64,000 nt of DNA from Leeuwenhoekiella parthenopeia (GCF_020782115.1 NZ_JAJGMW010000002.1:276566-340565); one strand, 5' to 3'. Positions 18,498 to 29,400 are shown, numbered from the stretch's first letter. Program-made: numbers and translations. Notes: generated by a model from the sequence alone, not told the origin.

Positions 18498-18511
18498 GCT
18501 TTCGCGAAAGC
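18498..18511. repeat. Perfect 14-base palindrome GCTTTCGCGAAAGC between sucA and sucB
   Basis: GCTTTCG/CGAAAGC, a perfect inverted repeat in the 48-base gap. I recall this core as a frequent dispersed palindrome in some marine flavobacterial genomes; only one copy occurs here. It could form a small hairpin in the mRNA or serve as a protein-binding site. It has no T run, so it is not a terminator. Confidence 0.7.
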
Positions 18512-18534
18512 ATAAAAGTTAACAAAGAAGAATT

Positions 18535-19827
18535 ATGGCTTTAGAAATGAAAGTCCCTTCACCGGGAGAATCGATCACCGAAGTTGAAATTGCCCAGTGG
18601 CTTGTAGAAGACGGGGATTATGTTGAAAAAGATCAGGCAATAGCCGAAGTAGACAGTGATAAAGCAACCCTTGAGTTGCCTGCAGAAGCAAGTGGTATAA
18701 TTACCCTAAAAGCGGAAGAAGGTGATGCAGTTGCGGTAGGTGAAGTGGTTTGCCTTATTGATACCGATGCTCCAAAACCGGGAGGTGGTGACAAGAAAGC
18801 TTCAGGAGATGAAGGTAGTGGCGGTGATGCCGAAAAAGAACTTGCTAAAAAAGATTCTGAAAAAGCTGACACCAACGAAAAAGGTGAGGCTAAAAAAGAA
18901 GAGCCTTCAAAATCAAGCACTCCGTCTCAGTCTCAGGATAAAAAGAGCTACGCGACAGGAACACCTTCGCCTGCGGCTAAAAAGACCTTGGATGAAAAAG
19001 GAATTGATGCTAAAGACGTTAAAGGAACCGGTCGTGATGGTCGTATTACCAAAGATGATGCGGTAAACGCCAAGCCTTCTATGGGTACTCCGGGAACCGG
19101 AAGCCGTGGAGAGAGCCGTTCTAAAATGTCTATGTTGCGTCGTAAAGTAGCAGAGCGTTTAGTTACCGTGAAAAACGAAACCGCGATGCTTACTACCTTC
19201 AACGAGGTAGATATGTCTGCTATTTTTGCGCTTCGCGAAAAATATAAAGAAGACTTCAAGTCTAAGCACGGTGTAGGTCTTGGCTTTATGTCCTTCTTTA
19301 CCCTGGCTTGTGTGCGTGCTTTAGATATGTACCCTGCTGTAAACTCGATGATCGACGAGAAAGAAATGGTGTCTTTCGACTTTAAAGATATTTCAATTGC
19401 TGTATCAGGACCAAAAGGACTTATGGTGCCGGTAATCAGAAATGCCGAAAACCTCAGTTTCCGTGGTGTGGAGTCTGAAGTGAAGCGTTTGGCTTTACGC
19501 GCCCGTGACGGTCAGATCACCGTTGATGAGATGACCGGTGGTACCTTTACCATTACAAATGGTGGAGTATTTGGCAGTATGCTTTCTACACCAATCATCA
19601 ATCCTCCACAATCGGCTATTTTAGGTATGCACAACATCGTAGAACGTCCTATCGCTAAAGATGGGGCTATCGCAATTGCACCTATTATGTACGTTGCTCT
19701 TTCTTACGATCACCGTATTATTGACGGGAAAGAATCGGTAGGCTTTTTAGTTGCTGTTAAAGAAGCGCTGGAAAATCCCGAAGAATTGTTGATGGATAAT
19801 AATGTGCTTAAAGCTCTTGAACTTTAA
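18535..19827 (+). CDS. sucB: Dihydrolipoyllysine succinyltransferase, E2 of 2-oxoglutarate dehydrogenase
   Basis: 430 residues. Lipoyl domain 1-80 with the modified lysine in DSDKATLEL (Lys 43). A long Lys/Glu/Ser/Gly-rich linker (about 85-138) leads to the E1/E3-binding domain (about 140-180, [14 protein letters not shown] ... [10 protein letters not shown]) and the catalytic core (about 200-430). The core carries the active-site HRIIDG in [12 protein letters not shown]2 forms the core of the complex and passes the succinyl group to CoA. The gene follows sucA and ends at a strong terminator, so sucAB is a two-gene unit. Confidence 0.97.
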   Translation: MALEMKVPSPGESITEVEIAQWLVEDGDYVEKDQAIAEVDSDKATLELPAEASGIITLKAEEGDAVAVGEVVCLIDTDAPKPGGGDKKASGDEGSGGDAEKELAKKDSEKADTNEKGEAKKEEPSKSSTPSQSQDKKSYATGTPSPAAKKTLDEKGIDAKDVKGTGRDGRITKDDAVNAKPSMGTPGTGSRGESRSKMSMLRRKVAERLVTVKNETAMLTTFNEVDMSAIFALREKYKEDFKSKHGVGLGFMSFFTLACVRALDMYPAVNSMIDEKEMVSFDFKDISIAVSGPKGLMVPVIRNAENLSFRGVESEVKRLALRARDGQITVDEMTGGTFTITNGGVFGSMLSTPIINPPQSAILGMHNIVERPIAKDGAIAIAPIMYVALSYDHRIIDGKESVGFLVAVKEALENPEELLMDNNVLKALEL

Positions 19828-19847
19828 GTTTAGGCATAGCATTTAAT

Positions 19848-19881
19848 AAAAAACGGGGTCTCAATTTGAGACCCGTTTTTT
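19848..19881. terminator. Bidirectional terminator between sucB and the convergent CBM9-like gene
   Basis: Stem ACGGG(G)TCTCA / TGAGACCCGT with one G bulge, flanked by A6 on the left and T6 on the right. It serves sucAB (+) and the minus-strand gene ending at 19884. Confidence 0.88.
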
Positions 19882-19883
19882 AT

Positions 19884-21371
19884 TTACTTGAGTATGGTTA
19901 TAAACCTACTTGCGCTGTTGTGGCCTATTTGTCCGTAGCCATTAGTGGTACGTGCGTGAGCGACAACATTAAAGGAATAGGCGCAGGTAACCGGCGGTAT
20001 GTAAACACCGCTTGACGGAGCCTCGAGGTTATTAGCGCCCTGCCAGAGTGCGATACCCGAATCTGCGTGCGTTGCACTGCGCAGGCTTTGCGTATGACCC
20101 TCGCCGTATTTTGCATATACATTATAGCTTAGCAAATTACCCTCACCGTCATAAGCATCAAATTTGACTTTAATACCACCGGTTGTATTACCATTTAGAT
20201 TTACAATTCCGCAGGCGTTTACCTGCTGGGATCCGTGCATTATGGCGTCAATGCTTACCTGTGGCACATTATTGTCAATATAAAGAGTCAATGTTTGAAT
20301 AGCATTTGAAACTTTTGAATATGTTCCCGAGCCATACGAGTAAAACTCCACCTGAAATTGATGTAAACCGGTTGCTAAAAGTCTGGAATCAAACTGCATC
20401 AGTAAATCATCTATCGAAAAATCATAGCTCGACGGGTTGTACAAGAAGTAATATCCGTCGCTGTTTGGTGCAATGTTTACCGGGATGTAGTTCGTGTCTA
20501 CAAGGCGGTAATTAGTCCATCCTGAAGTGAAGTTTTCAAAACTTCCGCTGGTTCCTTCTCTGTGTAGAACGCGGTAATATTGCGAGCCGGCCATATCAGA
20601 TACAGCCTGCATTTTAAGGCGGTTTCCGATAAGGTTGAGTGTTCCGCCAAAGGCGTGATTATTTGTTTTTACATAATAAGTGCTTGCTGTTGTCGCCCTT
20701 CCTGTAGTCGTATCTATTTGGGTAGCAGGGATGAGTCCAACACTTCCAATTTCGGGTCCTTGTAAAGACTGCGCGATAGTAGGTTTTCTCGAAAACTGAA
20801 TACGATGCAGATTGCTGAACGAGGTGTAAAAATTTGCCGGAGTATCGTAGTTGAGATTAGGAGCAGAAGAATGAATACGTAAACCAAAAAAAGTATAGGG
20901 CAAATACCACCAGGTCGCCAGGCTAACATTGAGTTCGCTGAGGTCTAATTTCAATTTCCAGATGCGGTGAGGCGTTGTCGAATTTGGTGATGCGCCAAAG
21001 TCGTATCTGCAAGCCGAATCAGAAGGAGTGTTGAGTAAGCCTGTCCAACGGCCGGGTCCTAAGTACAATTGCTTACCCATCTTGTTGGGTTGATTAGGGT
21101 AAACTCCGTAATTGATATCACTATTAGGGGTTATAGCGCGATTGCGGTTGGTGTCAAAAGTGAGCCAGAAATAATCGCCGGTACCGGGGTCGTTTTGAGT
21201 GTCTTCAACGAAATCAACGGCCATATATAAAAATTCTGCATCATTCTTTGCCCAAAGAAATCCACCGGGAATTTCCATCTGATTTTCATAAGAGCCGGTC
21301 CATACTTCATCATTCAAAGACTCGGTAAGGTCTAAGGGCTCGGGAGCCCAGCTAGATTGTAGTGTTGCCAT
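19884..21371 (-). CDS. Multi-domain beta-sandwich protein with a CBM9/DOMON-like N-terminus, no signal peptide
   Basis: 495 residues. The first 190 residues look like a carbohydrate-binding-module-9 or DOMON-type sandwich: DEVWTGSYENQMEIPGGF, FLWAKNDAEFLYMAVDF, DYFWLTFDTNRN, ending with FYTSFSNLHRIQFSRKP. The rest is Ser/Thr/Asn/Tyr-rich beta structure, with an Ig-like stretch near 340-380 and another at about 385-495. No signal peptide is seen at the ATG or in frame upstream, and no C-terminal sorting domain, which is odd for such an exoprotein-like composition. It is a single-gene unit. Function unknown; ligand binding is inferred from the fold guess only. Confidence 0.65.
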   Translation of the reverse strand: MATLQSSWAPEPLDLTESLNDEVWTGSYENQMEIPGGFLWAKNDAEFLYMAVDFVEDTQNDPGTGDYFWLTFDTNRNRAITPNSDINYGVYPNQPNKMGKQLYLGPGRWTGLLNTPSDSACRYDFGASPNSTTPHRIWKLKLDLSELNVSLATWWYLPYTFFGLRIHSSAPNLNYDTPANFYTSFSNLHRIQFSRKPTIAQSLQGPEIGSVGLIPATQIDTTTGRATTASTYYVKTNNHAFGGTLNLIGNRLKMQAVSDMAGSQYYRVLHREGTSGSFENFTSGWTNYRLVDTNYIPVNIAPNSDGYYFLYNPSSYDFSIDDLLMQFDSRLLATGLHQFQVEFYSYGSGTYSKVSNAIQTLTLYIDNNVPQVSIDAIMHGSQQVNACGIVNLNGNTTGGIKVKFDAYDGEGNLLSYNVYAKYGEGHTQSLRSATHADSGIALWQGANNLEAPSSGVYIPPVTCAYSFNVVAHARTTNGYGQIGHNSASRFITILK

Positions 21372-21501
21372 TTGCTTGTATTTTTTATGAATAGGGAAAG
21401 TAGCAACTTCAAAATCTAGTTAAGCAGGGTAAAATACTGAAATTCAAGGGGTTTTTGATGCTTTGGTCGTTGGGGTTTTATCTCTGAAATGTAAAGGGGA
21501 T

Positions 21502-21810
21502 TTAAGAAGTGCCTTGTAGGGCTTCTTCAATCAACTTTCTAAGCTCTTCTTCAAAGGGTATATCTGTATGGGTTCTCCCCGCCTTCCGATACCAGTATTT
21601 CGCATTCCAGTCGTCGCCTTCCACCCGGTGCAGATGTGCGTGAATAAGGCTACCCATTGTGGTGTGCAGGTCCTGAGCGATATCGTGAGAAGCTTCCCAA
21701 TCTCCTTTGGCCATAAACCAAAGTGCTTTTAAAGATTCAGGCCAGTTTGCGGCTGGTTTTGAAGTTTGAAGTGAATCTTCAAATTCGGCATAGGTCTCGG
21801 GTATTTTCAT
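21502..21810 (-). CDS. Small conserved hypothetical protein (TPR-like helical)
   Basis: 102 residues, cytoplasmic, rich in Trp, His and acidic residues. Two helical repeats can be seen: LKALWFMAKGDWEASHDIAQDL and GSLIHAHLHRVEGDDWNAKYWYRKAG. The second resembles a tetratricopeptide or SEL1 unit. Relatives are widespread small proteins without assigned function. It is divergent from polA, with 106 bases between the two starts, and has no operon partner. Confidence 0.75.
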   Translation of the reverse strand: MKIPETYAEFEDSLQTSKPAANWPESLKALWFMAKGDWEASHDIAQDLHTTMGSLIHAHLHRVEGDDWNAKYWYRKAGRTHTDIPFEEELRKLIEEALQGTS

Positions 21811-21872
21811 AAGCTTTCAGCTAAATTTTAAAATGCTTAAGATAACCAAACCCATATCAAAAGACTAATTCC

Positions 21873-21880
21873 TATTTTTG
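21873..21880 (+). promoter_or_regulatory. Probable -7 element of the polA promoter
   Basis: TATTTTTG, full match to TAnnTTTG, 36 bases before the polA start. No -33 partner at normal spacing. Confidence 0.45.
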
Positions 21881-21916
21881 ATGTTCTGAATTTTTCGAAC
21901 CAAACACATTCCATAT

Positions 21917-24769
21917 ATGTCCACTCAAAAACGTCTTTTTCTGCTTGATGCCTATGCTTTGATTTTCCGCGGGTATTATGCGCTTATTAAAAACCCAAGG
22001 GTAAACTCAAAAGGCCAGGACACCTCGGCGATTATGGGTTTTGTCAATTCGCTTTTTGATGTAATTAAACGCGAGAAGCCCGATCATCTTGCGGTTGCTT
22101 TTGATAAAGGCGGAAGCTCGGAGCGTGTAGAGCTGTATGAAGACTATAAAGCCAATCGGGACGAAACACCCGAAGCGATACGTATTGCAGTTCCTATCAT
22201 TCAGCAGATTCTTAAGGCGATGCATGTGCCCTGTTTGGAGATTGAAGGGGTAGAGGCAGATGACCTGATTGGTACGCTGGCCAAGCAGGCCGAGAAAGAA
22301 GGCTATCAGGTTTTTATGGTAACTCCAGATAAAGATTATGCGCAGTTGGTGTCTGAAAATATCTTTATGTACAAACCGGCCCGAATGGGGAATGGTATTG
22401 AAATTTGGGGGATTCCTGAGGTTCAGAAAAAGTTTGAGGTGGAGCGTCCCGAGCAGGTGATTGACTATTTGGGAATGATGGGCGATGCGTCTGATAATAT
22501 TCCGGGATTACCCGGAGTAGGCGACAAAACCGCAAAGAAATTCATCAAAGAATATGGCGGACTCGAAGGTTTGCTGGCCAATACCGATGATCTTAAAGGT
22601 AAGATGAAAGAAAAGGTGATCGAGAGCGCCGAGCTGGGTAGACTTTCCTACAAGCTGGCGACGATTATGACCGATTGTGACGTGAAGTTCAATGCAGAAT
22701 CTTTCGAACTCTCAAAACCGGATGCCGATAAGGTGCAGGAGATTTTTGACGAACTCGAATTCCGAAGACTTAAAGATCAGTTTATCAAGATATTTTCCGG
22801 CGAAGCCGATAGCGATACAGGTGCCGCTGTAAGCAATACCGAAACGGCTAAAAAACTGGTTTCTTCTTCTGAAAAAGCTGCCGCCGCAGGAGCCGGGCAA
22901 TACAATCTGTTTGCAGACGGAAGCGATGGGATGGAGATCGAAGAACGCAATACCCGCAAGACGATTAAGGATACCGAGCATTTTTACCAAAGCGTCGCTC
23001 CGGGAATGGGGACCAAGCTCTTTTTGAAGAATCTAATGAAGCAAACTTCGGTGTGTTTTGATACCGAAACGACTGATCTCGATCCGCTACAGGCCGAGTT
23101 GGTAGGACTTGCATTCAGTTGGGAAAAAACCAAAGGATTTTACCTTCCATTCCCGGCTGAAAAAGAGGAAGCTCAGGCTTTAATTGAAGAACTACGCCCG
23201 TTTTTTGAAGACGAAAACATTGAGAAAATAGGCCAAAACTTAAAATACGACATCAAAGTTCTGGCAAAATACAACGTGGAGGTCAAAGGAAAACTCTTTG
23301 ATACCATGATTGCGCATTACCTGATCAATCCCGATATGCGTCACAATATGGACGTGCTGGCCGAAACCTATCTCAATTACACTCCGGTTTCTATTGAAGA
23401 ACTCATTGGTAAAAAGGGTAAGAATCAAAAGTCGATGGCAGACGTGCCGCTCGAAGAGCAGACCGAATATGCGGTGGAAGATGCAGATGTGACGCTACAG
23501 CTCAAAGAGCATTTTGAAAAGGAACTGGGCGAGGCTAATACGCAAAAATTGTTTAACGAGATCGAAATTCCACTTGTGCAGGTACTTGCCGATATGGAGC
23601 TTGAAGGAATCAATCTCGATGAAGCATTTCTCAATAGTCTGGCGGAAGAACTTAACAATGATATCCTTTCGCTGGAAGAAAAGATCTACAAAGAAGCAGG
23701 CGAAGAGTTCAATATCGGTTCGCCGAAGCAATTGGGTGAAATCTTATTCGACAAACTTAAACTGGTAGATAAACCGAAAAAAACACGTACGGGACAGTAT
23801 TCAACCGCTGAAGATGTATTGTCCTATCTGGCTCCCGATCACGAGATCATTCAGCATGTGCTGGATTATCGCGGACTTTCAAAATTGAAGAGTACCTATG
23901 TAGACGCCCTGCCCGAACAGGTAAACCCTAAAACCGGCCGCGTACATACCGATTATATGCAGACGGTGGCAGCAACCGGGCGTTTGAGTTCAAACAATCC
24001 CAACCTGCAAAACATCCCAATCCGTACTGAGCGCGGGCGGCAGGTGCGTAAAGCCTTTATTCCGCGCAATGAAGATTATGTCTTGCTCGCTGCCGATTAT
24101 TCGCAGATCGAATTGCGTATCATCGCAGCCCTAAGTCAGGAAGAGACGATGATGCAGGCTTTTAAAAATGGCGAAGATATTCACACTTCAACCGCGGCCA
24201 AAGTGTTTAATGTACCTATTGACGAAGTGACCCGCGAGCAGCGTAGCAATGCCAAGACGGTAAATTTTGGTATTATCTATGGGGTTTCGGCTTTTGGGCT
24301 CAGCAATCAAACCGATTTATCCCGAAGCGAGTCAAAAGATTTGATTGACACCTATTACAAGACCTATCCCAAATTACGCAATTACATGAGCGAGCAGGTA
24401 GATTTTGCGCGCGAAAACGGCTATGTTACCACGGTGCTAGACCGTCGTCGCTATTTGAAGGATATCAACAGCAACAATGCAGTGGTGCGTGGTGCCGCAG
24501 AGCGAAACGCCGTAAACGCGCCCATACAGGGAAGCGCTGCAGACATCATCAAAATCGCGATGATCAACATCCACAGGAAACTTAAAGCTGAAAAACTACA
24601 GACTAAAATGTTGCTTCAGGTGCATGATGAATTGGTCTTTGACGTCTACAAACCCGAATTGGAACAGGTAAAAGTCATGATCAAATCTGAAATGGAAAAC
24701 GCCTTTAAGATGGATGTGCCTTTAGATGTAGAGCTGGGTGTAGGGGAGAACTGGCTTGAGGCGCATTAA
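21917..24769 (+). CDS. polA: DNA polymerase I
   Basis: 950 residues. The 5'-3' nuclease domain (1-295) has the acidic metal-site motifs VEADDLIG and PDKDYAQL and the helix-hairpin-helix GLPGVGDKTA. The 3'-5' proofreading domain (about 355-540) keeps its acidic residues (FDTETTD, Asp 382 and Glu 384; YAVEDAD), so it should be active, unlike in some Pol I enzymes. The polymerase domain (about 560-950) has motif A ADYSQIELR, motif B RSNAKTVNFGIIYG and motif C QVHDELVFD. The linker between the nuclease domains (about 296-345) is low-complexity and holds QYNLF (328-332), which fits a beta-clamp-binding motif. The gene is monocistronic and ends at a clear terminator. Confidence 0.98.
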   Translation: MSTQKRLFLLDAYALIFRGYYALIKNPRVNSKGQDTSAIMGFVNSLFDVIKREKPDHLAVAFDKGGSSERVELYEDYKANRDETPEAIRIAVPIIQQILKAMHVPCLEIEGVEADDLIGTLAKQAEKEGYQVFMVTPDKDYAQLVSENIFMYKPARMGNGIEIWGIPEVQKKFEVERPEQVIDYLGMMGDASDNIPGLPGVGDKTAKKFIKEYGGLEGLLANTDDLKGKMKEKVIESAELGRLSYKLATIMTDCDVKFNAESFELSKPDADKVQEIFDELEFRRLKDQFIKIFSGEADSDTGAAVSNTETAKKLVSSSEKAAAAGAGQYNLFADGSDGMEIEERNTRKTIKDTEHFYQSVAPGMGTKLFLKNLMKQTSVCFDTETTDLDPLQAELVGLAFSWEKTKGFYLPFPAEKEEAQALIEELRPFFEDENIEKIGQNLKYDIKVLAKYNVEVKGKLFDTMIAHYLINPDMRHNMDVLAETYLNYTPVSIEELIGKKGKNQKSMADVPLEEQTEYAVEDADVTLQLKEHFEKELGEANTQKLFNEIEIPLVQVLADMELEGINLDEAFLNSLAEELNNDILSLEEKIYKEAGEEFNIGSPKQLGEILFDKLKLVDKPKKTRTGQYSTAEDVLSYLAPDHEIIQHVLDYRGLSKLKSTYVDALPEQVNPKTGRVHTDYMQTVAATGRLSSNNPNLQNIPIRTERGRQVRKAFIPRNEDYVLLAADYSQIELRIIAALSQEETMMQAFKNGEDIHTSTAAKVFNVPIDEVTREQRSNAKTVNFGIIYGVSAFGLSNQTDLSRSESKDLIDTYYKTYPKLRNYMSEQVDFARENGYVTTVLDRRRYLKDINSNNAVVRGAAERNAVNAPIQGSAADIIKIAMINIHRKLKAEKLQTKMLLQVHDELVFDVYKPELEQVKVMIKSEMENAFKMDVPLDVELGVGENWLEAH

Positions 24770-24790
24770 GTCTTGAAAGCGATAAAAATT

Positions 24791-24826
24791 AAAACCCGCT
24801 TTAGGTATCTAAAGCGGGTTTTTTGG
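24791..24826. terminator. Bidirectional terminator between polA and the susD-like gene
   Basis: Thirteen-base stem AAAACCCGCTTTA / TAAAGCGGGTTTT with a six-base loop, then TT. It ends polA and, read on the minus strand, the susC-susD transcript. Confidence 0.9.
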
Positions 24827-24862
24827 CTAGTTCAAATTTATAATCTCAAAATCTTTGTGAGA

Positions 24863-26443
24863 CTACCACCCTGGATTTTGTTGAGCAGCAAGGGTAGGGT
24901 TATTGTTGATTTCCTGCTGAGGTATTGGCCACAGAAAGCGAAAATCATTATACGGTACAGGATCTACTCCATAAGGACCGTTGTAAGCTGTGCCTAAGGT
25001 GTAAGAAGCGGCAGGTGGAGTTCCATTAGCAACTTTTTGAGGAATACCGGCGATAGGAGCCAGATCATCTTTTTGCAAACGATGAATATCTGGCCAGCGT
25101 CTTCCTTCCATTACAAATTCAATTCTTCTCTCAGTTATGATGGCATTTACCAAGGCCGCAGGAGTTGCAAAATCAGCAGCCACATAAGCTTGTGTAGCCG
25201 GGTCTGCCAAAGAACGGTTTCTCACACGGTTAAGAGCAGTTAGAGCATTGCCTGAAGCATTGGTTCTGGCATAGGCTTCAGCCATGTTAAGAAGAACTTC
25301 GGCATAACGAATTACAGGAGAGGGATCAGTGTAATTCACAGGATCTTTATATTTATTAGTATACTTAACTCCAGATCTTGTGGTAATTAAGGTACCTTCT
25401 TCACGTCTTAGATCATCGGCAAGCCAGGAAGGGTTCCTCCAAATAATGGGGCTAATTACAACCAGTCCACGACGGTTATACTGTGAGGCTAATGCGGCAT
25501 TCACTCCGGGATTGTTTACAGCAGAATTTTCAATTGAAAAAATAGATTCTGTATTCCCGTATCCGCCAGCAAAAGGCCCATTAGGTGTGTCTGTAAGGCT
25601 AAATCTAGAATTGAGCTTTACACCCTCTTGAATTACCATTGGCCAATTGCGCATATGCAGATAAGCTCTGGTTTTGAAAGCTATTGCAGCTTCTTTGGTA
25701 GCGCGGGTAATAGCCTGACGTGCGTCTGCACGATCACCTGCGGCAGGAAGAGCAGCTTCGGCATCATTTAAATCCTGAATAATACGCTGATAGCATTCTG
25801 CAACTGTATTACGACCTTGAGCTTCAGCAGCTGCTAAGGTTTCTATACTGTTAATTGCGAAATCACGATAAGGAACGCCCAAATGGCTTGCATCCGGAGT
25901 GTCATTATAAGGTCTGGCAAAATGGAACAAGAGCTCTAAATGTCCTGCAGCTCTTAAAAATTTAGCTTCGCCTGTGTAAATTTGGGCAACTTCAGGAGTC
26001 AAAATTTCATTTTCCAATGCTCTAGCAACACCTTCAATCACAATATTGGTACGGTTAATCATTCGATAGGTGTCACTCCAGTAAAACACGTTGTTTGCAG
26101 TTGTAGGGTCATACGTTGCCGTATAGGTTAATTGGTAGAATGTAGCTACGTTTACCACATCTTCCCCACGATTGTCACCCTGTTGTACAAAGGCGGCTCC
26201 AAAAGGGTAACCTCTTCCCTGTCCGTTATAATCTCCTCTTTGAGCACCATTATACATACCGGTTACCGAAAGTGCCACTAGATCAGCAGTTGAAAAGGCT
26301 GCATTTTCTGAGATGTCATTGTACGGCTCTAGATTAAGCAAGTTGTCGTCGTTACAACCTGCCAAAACAAGCAGCAATCCTATGGCGACAGAAATACTTT
26401 TTAATTTATAATTCATTTTCGTTATTGTTTTATTTCTTTTCAT
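24863..26443 (-). CDS. SusD/RagB-family nutrient-binding outer-membrane lipoprotein
   Basis: 526 residues from 26443; a second in-frame ATG at 26416 gives a tidier lipoprotein signal (MNYKLKSIS...LLVLAGC) and may be the true start. After the lipid Cys come the typical NLEPYNDISENAAFS and the helical TPR-like core, with YRMINRTNIVIEG, GEAKFLRAAGHLELLFHFARPYND and VIRYAEVLLNMAEAY near 370-395. The C-terminal half has RVRNRSL and RRIEFVMEGRRWPDIHRL, and the chain ends with the SusD signature NDFRFLWPIPQQEINNNP. It lies just downstream of its SusC partner and should cap that receptor at the cell surface. No glycoside hydrolase or sulfatase is nearby, so the glycan or peptide it binds is unknown. 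Confidence 0.95.
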   Translation of the reverse strand: MKRNKTITKMNYKLKSISVAIGLLLVLAGCNDDNLLNLEPYNDISENAAFSTADLVALSVTGMYNGAQRGDYNGQGRGYPFGAAFVQQGDNRGEDVVNVATFYQLTYTATYDPTTANNVFYWSDTYRMINRTNIVIEGVARALENEILTPEVAQIYTGEAKFLRAAGHLELLFHFARPYNDTPDASHLGVPYRDFAINSIETLAAAEAQGRNTVAECYQRIIQDLNDAEAALPAAGDRADARQAITRATKEAAIAFKTRAYLHMRNWPMVIQEGVKLNSRFSLTDTPNGPFAGGYGNTESIFSIENSAVNNPGVNAALASQYNRRGLVVISPIIWRNPSWLADDLRREEGTLITTRSGVKYTNKYKDPVNYTDPSPVIRYAEVLLNMAEAYARTNASGNALTALNRVRNRSLADPATQAYVAADFATPAALVNAIITERRIEFVMEGRRWPDIHRLQKDDLAPIAGIPQKVANGTPPAASYTLGTAYNGPYGVDPVPYNDFRFLWPIPQQEINNNPTLAAQQNPGW

Positions 26444-26454
26444 GATGTTGATTT

Positions 26455-29400
26455 TTAGAATCCAACGTTAAGTCCGAACGAGAATACACTAGACCTTGGT
26501 GTTCCGTTCAGATCAACCCCAGCAGATTCCATTTCAGGGTCTAACCCGGAATAGTCTGTGATGATCCAAAGGTTTTGTCCTTGCAGATAAAGCCTAAATC
26601 TGGAAAGTCCAAGTCTTTCTATAGTCTCAGTAGGGAAGGTATAGCCTAAAGTGATGTTGTCAAGTTTAATAAAATCTCCATCTTCCAAGAACCTTGAAGT
26701 AGCTAAAGAAGTGAGGTTTGTAGTCGTGTTTGTGCTGGCATACAGTCTAGGTGTCCACCCATCTCCGGGGTTTTCAACACTTTGCCATCTTCCTAGTATC
26801 TCAGTGCTATTATTGGTAAAGTTTTGGTTTAATAAATCTCTGCGTGTAGCATTGAAGATCTTGTTACCTCCACTAAATCTAAATAAAAAGCCTAAATCAA
26901 AGTTTTTGAAGTTCATATTTGAATTAAAACCTCCGAAGTATTTCGGAAGCGATTGTCCTAAAACAACGCGATCATCAGCAGCGCTTAGAGAAGAAGCTTG
27001 AGAAACGTCTGCGGGGTTGTTGGGGTCAAATACTGCATAAGAGGCCCCGGGTAAGAGTCCCTGTACCAAGCTACCATCTGCTTTATAATAAACAGGGTTT
27101 CCATTCTGTGGGTTTGTACCGTAGTAACGTATTCCATAAATAGAATTAATAGGTTCGCCTTCTCTCACAATTGTATTAGTGCTAATTCGGTCAGCGCCAT
27201 CAACAAGAGTTATAACTTCGTTGTCTATAAAAGAAACGTTGGCTGATACTTCCCATTTAAAAGCGTTATCAAGTAGCCGGGCAGTAGCGGCAAATTCCAA
27301 TCCACTGTTCTCAATATTTCCAATATTTGCATTATAACTGTTACCAGGGATACCGAAAGACTGTGGAGTTTCAACCTGAAGAATAAGATCTTCTGTTTTA
27401 TTTATGAAATAATCCGCTGTAAGTGTAAATCTGTTTTGAAATAGTCCTAAATCAATACCTCCATCATATTTAATGCTAGTTTCCCATCTTAAGCTATTAT
27501 TTCCAAACTGACTGTAAGCTATACCATTATTATCTGCATAACGAGCTGGGGAATACAGTCCGAGGTATGGATAATTGCCTATGTCAACATTTCCTACTTT
27601 TCCATAAGATCCTCTCAGTTTAAGATCTGTAATAACATCGCTGTTTTTTAAAAATTCTTCGTTGCTCATAGTCCATCCAAATGAGGCTCCGGGAAAAGTA
27701 CCCCAACGGGTTGTGGTAGGTAATGAGGATAAACCGTCTCTTCTAAGAGTTCCCTGAATATAATAGCGCTGTTTGTAATTATAGTTTAATCTGCCGGCAA
27801 AGGAAATGAAGCCATTTTCAGTCAAGCCACCGCCAGATCCCTGGACGCCATATGAACCACTTACTAAAGCTTTACCGAAAAATTCATTACTTAAATCTGT
27901 TCCTGTAGCAAAGAAGCTTTGATTTCTTTGTTTTTGGTATTCGCTAACAGCTGTAAAGGATACATTGTGAGCCTCTGCAAAAGTTTGGTTATAGCTCAAA
28001 ATATTTTGCCAGTTCCAACGGGTTAAATCAGTATTATTGCTTTGAACACGCCCGTTTGAACCATTACCATCACCATGAATTGGGCTCCAGAAAAGGAAGC
28101 CATTTGTGTTGGCTTTATCAATACTTACCTGAGTTCTAAAATTAACGGATGATATAGGTTTAATATCTGCATATACATTACCGATTAAGCGGTTGATTTT
28201 TGAGAAATATTCGTTATTCTCGATGGCAAAAATAATATTTGGAATGTTGTCACCTACTGTTTCCAGGTTTGAACCACGTCCCATGCGGTCAGGAAATGTG
28301 TCATCTAAATTATATCCCGTTGGGTCGTTAGGATCATATGGAGATACGTTAGGGTGCTGACGGGTAGCATTGAAAATATTTCCTGATAGGGAGTTGGTTC
28401 CGGTATTCAGCCCAAAATATTCAGATTGAGTAAGTCCAGCATTAACGCCTACAGATACCCAGTCCTTGATTTTTTGTTCCAAATTTGCGCGGTAGCTAAA
28501 GCGTTTAAATTCGTTAGGTCTGGCAATACTTTCCTGTTCGGTATAGCCTATAGATAAATAGTATTTTAAAAATTCTGTACCTCCGGTAAAGGAAAGGTTA
28601 TGATCTTGTTGGAAAGCGTTGTCGTTCAAAACCAGATCCTGCCAGTCTGTATTGAATTCTGTCCCGGCAGCCCAATCAGACTGTCCACGATTGGATCTTT
28701 TTTCGTTTGAAATGGTCACAAAATCATTTGCTCCCAATAAACTAAATTTATTAACAGGTCTTGCAAAGCCGGTTGTCATGTTGTAATTGGTAGCAATGCG
28801 ACCTTCTTTTCCTTTTTTGGTGGTGATAAGAACTACTCCATTTGCTGCGCGTGAACCGTAAATCGCTGTTGCAGATCCGTCCTTGAGAATTTCTATAGAC
28901 TCAATGTCGGCTGGGTTGATATCTCCAAGGGCGTTATTTGATGCATAACCTCCAAGATCGCCGGTGTAAATAGGAACTCCGTCCACTACAAATAATGGGT
29001 ATGTACCTGACGTGATCGAAGCTATACCTCGAATTCTAAAACGAGGGGTTTCCCCAATAATACCAGATTGCGTGGTTACCTGCACACCCGCAGCGCGGCC
29101 AGCTAGTTGCTGATCAAAGCTTGAAGTCACCAAATTGGAGATGTCTTCTCCTTTTACCTGAGAGATTGATGCTGTTAAGTCTCTTTTGCGCTGAACACCG
29201 TAACCTACAACAACAACTTCATCAAGCGCTTCGGTGTCTTCTTGAAGTGTTACGTTTATTAGGTTTTGAGCGCCTACAGTGGTTTCCTTTTTTTCAAAAC
29301 CAACATAAGAAAAGACAAGCGTTTGACCTGATTCTACCTGGATCGAATAGTTTCCGTCAAAATCGGTTTGTGTTCCGCTAGTGGTGCCTTTTACAACTAC

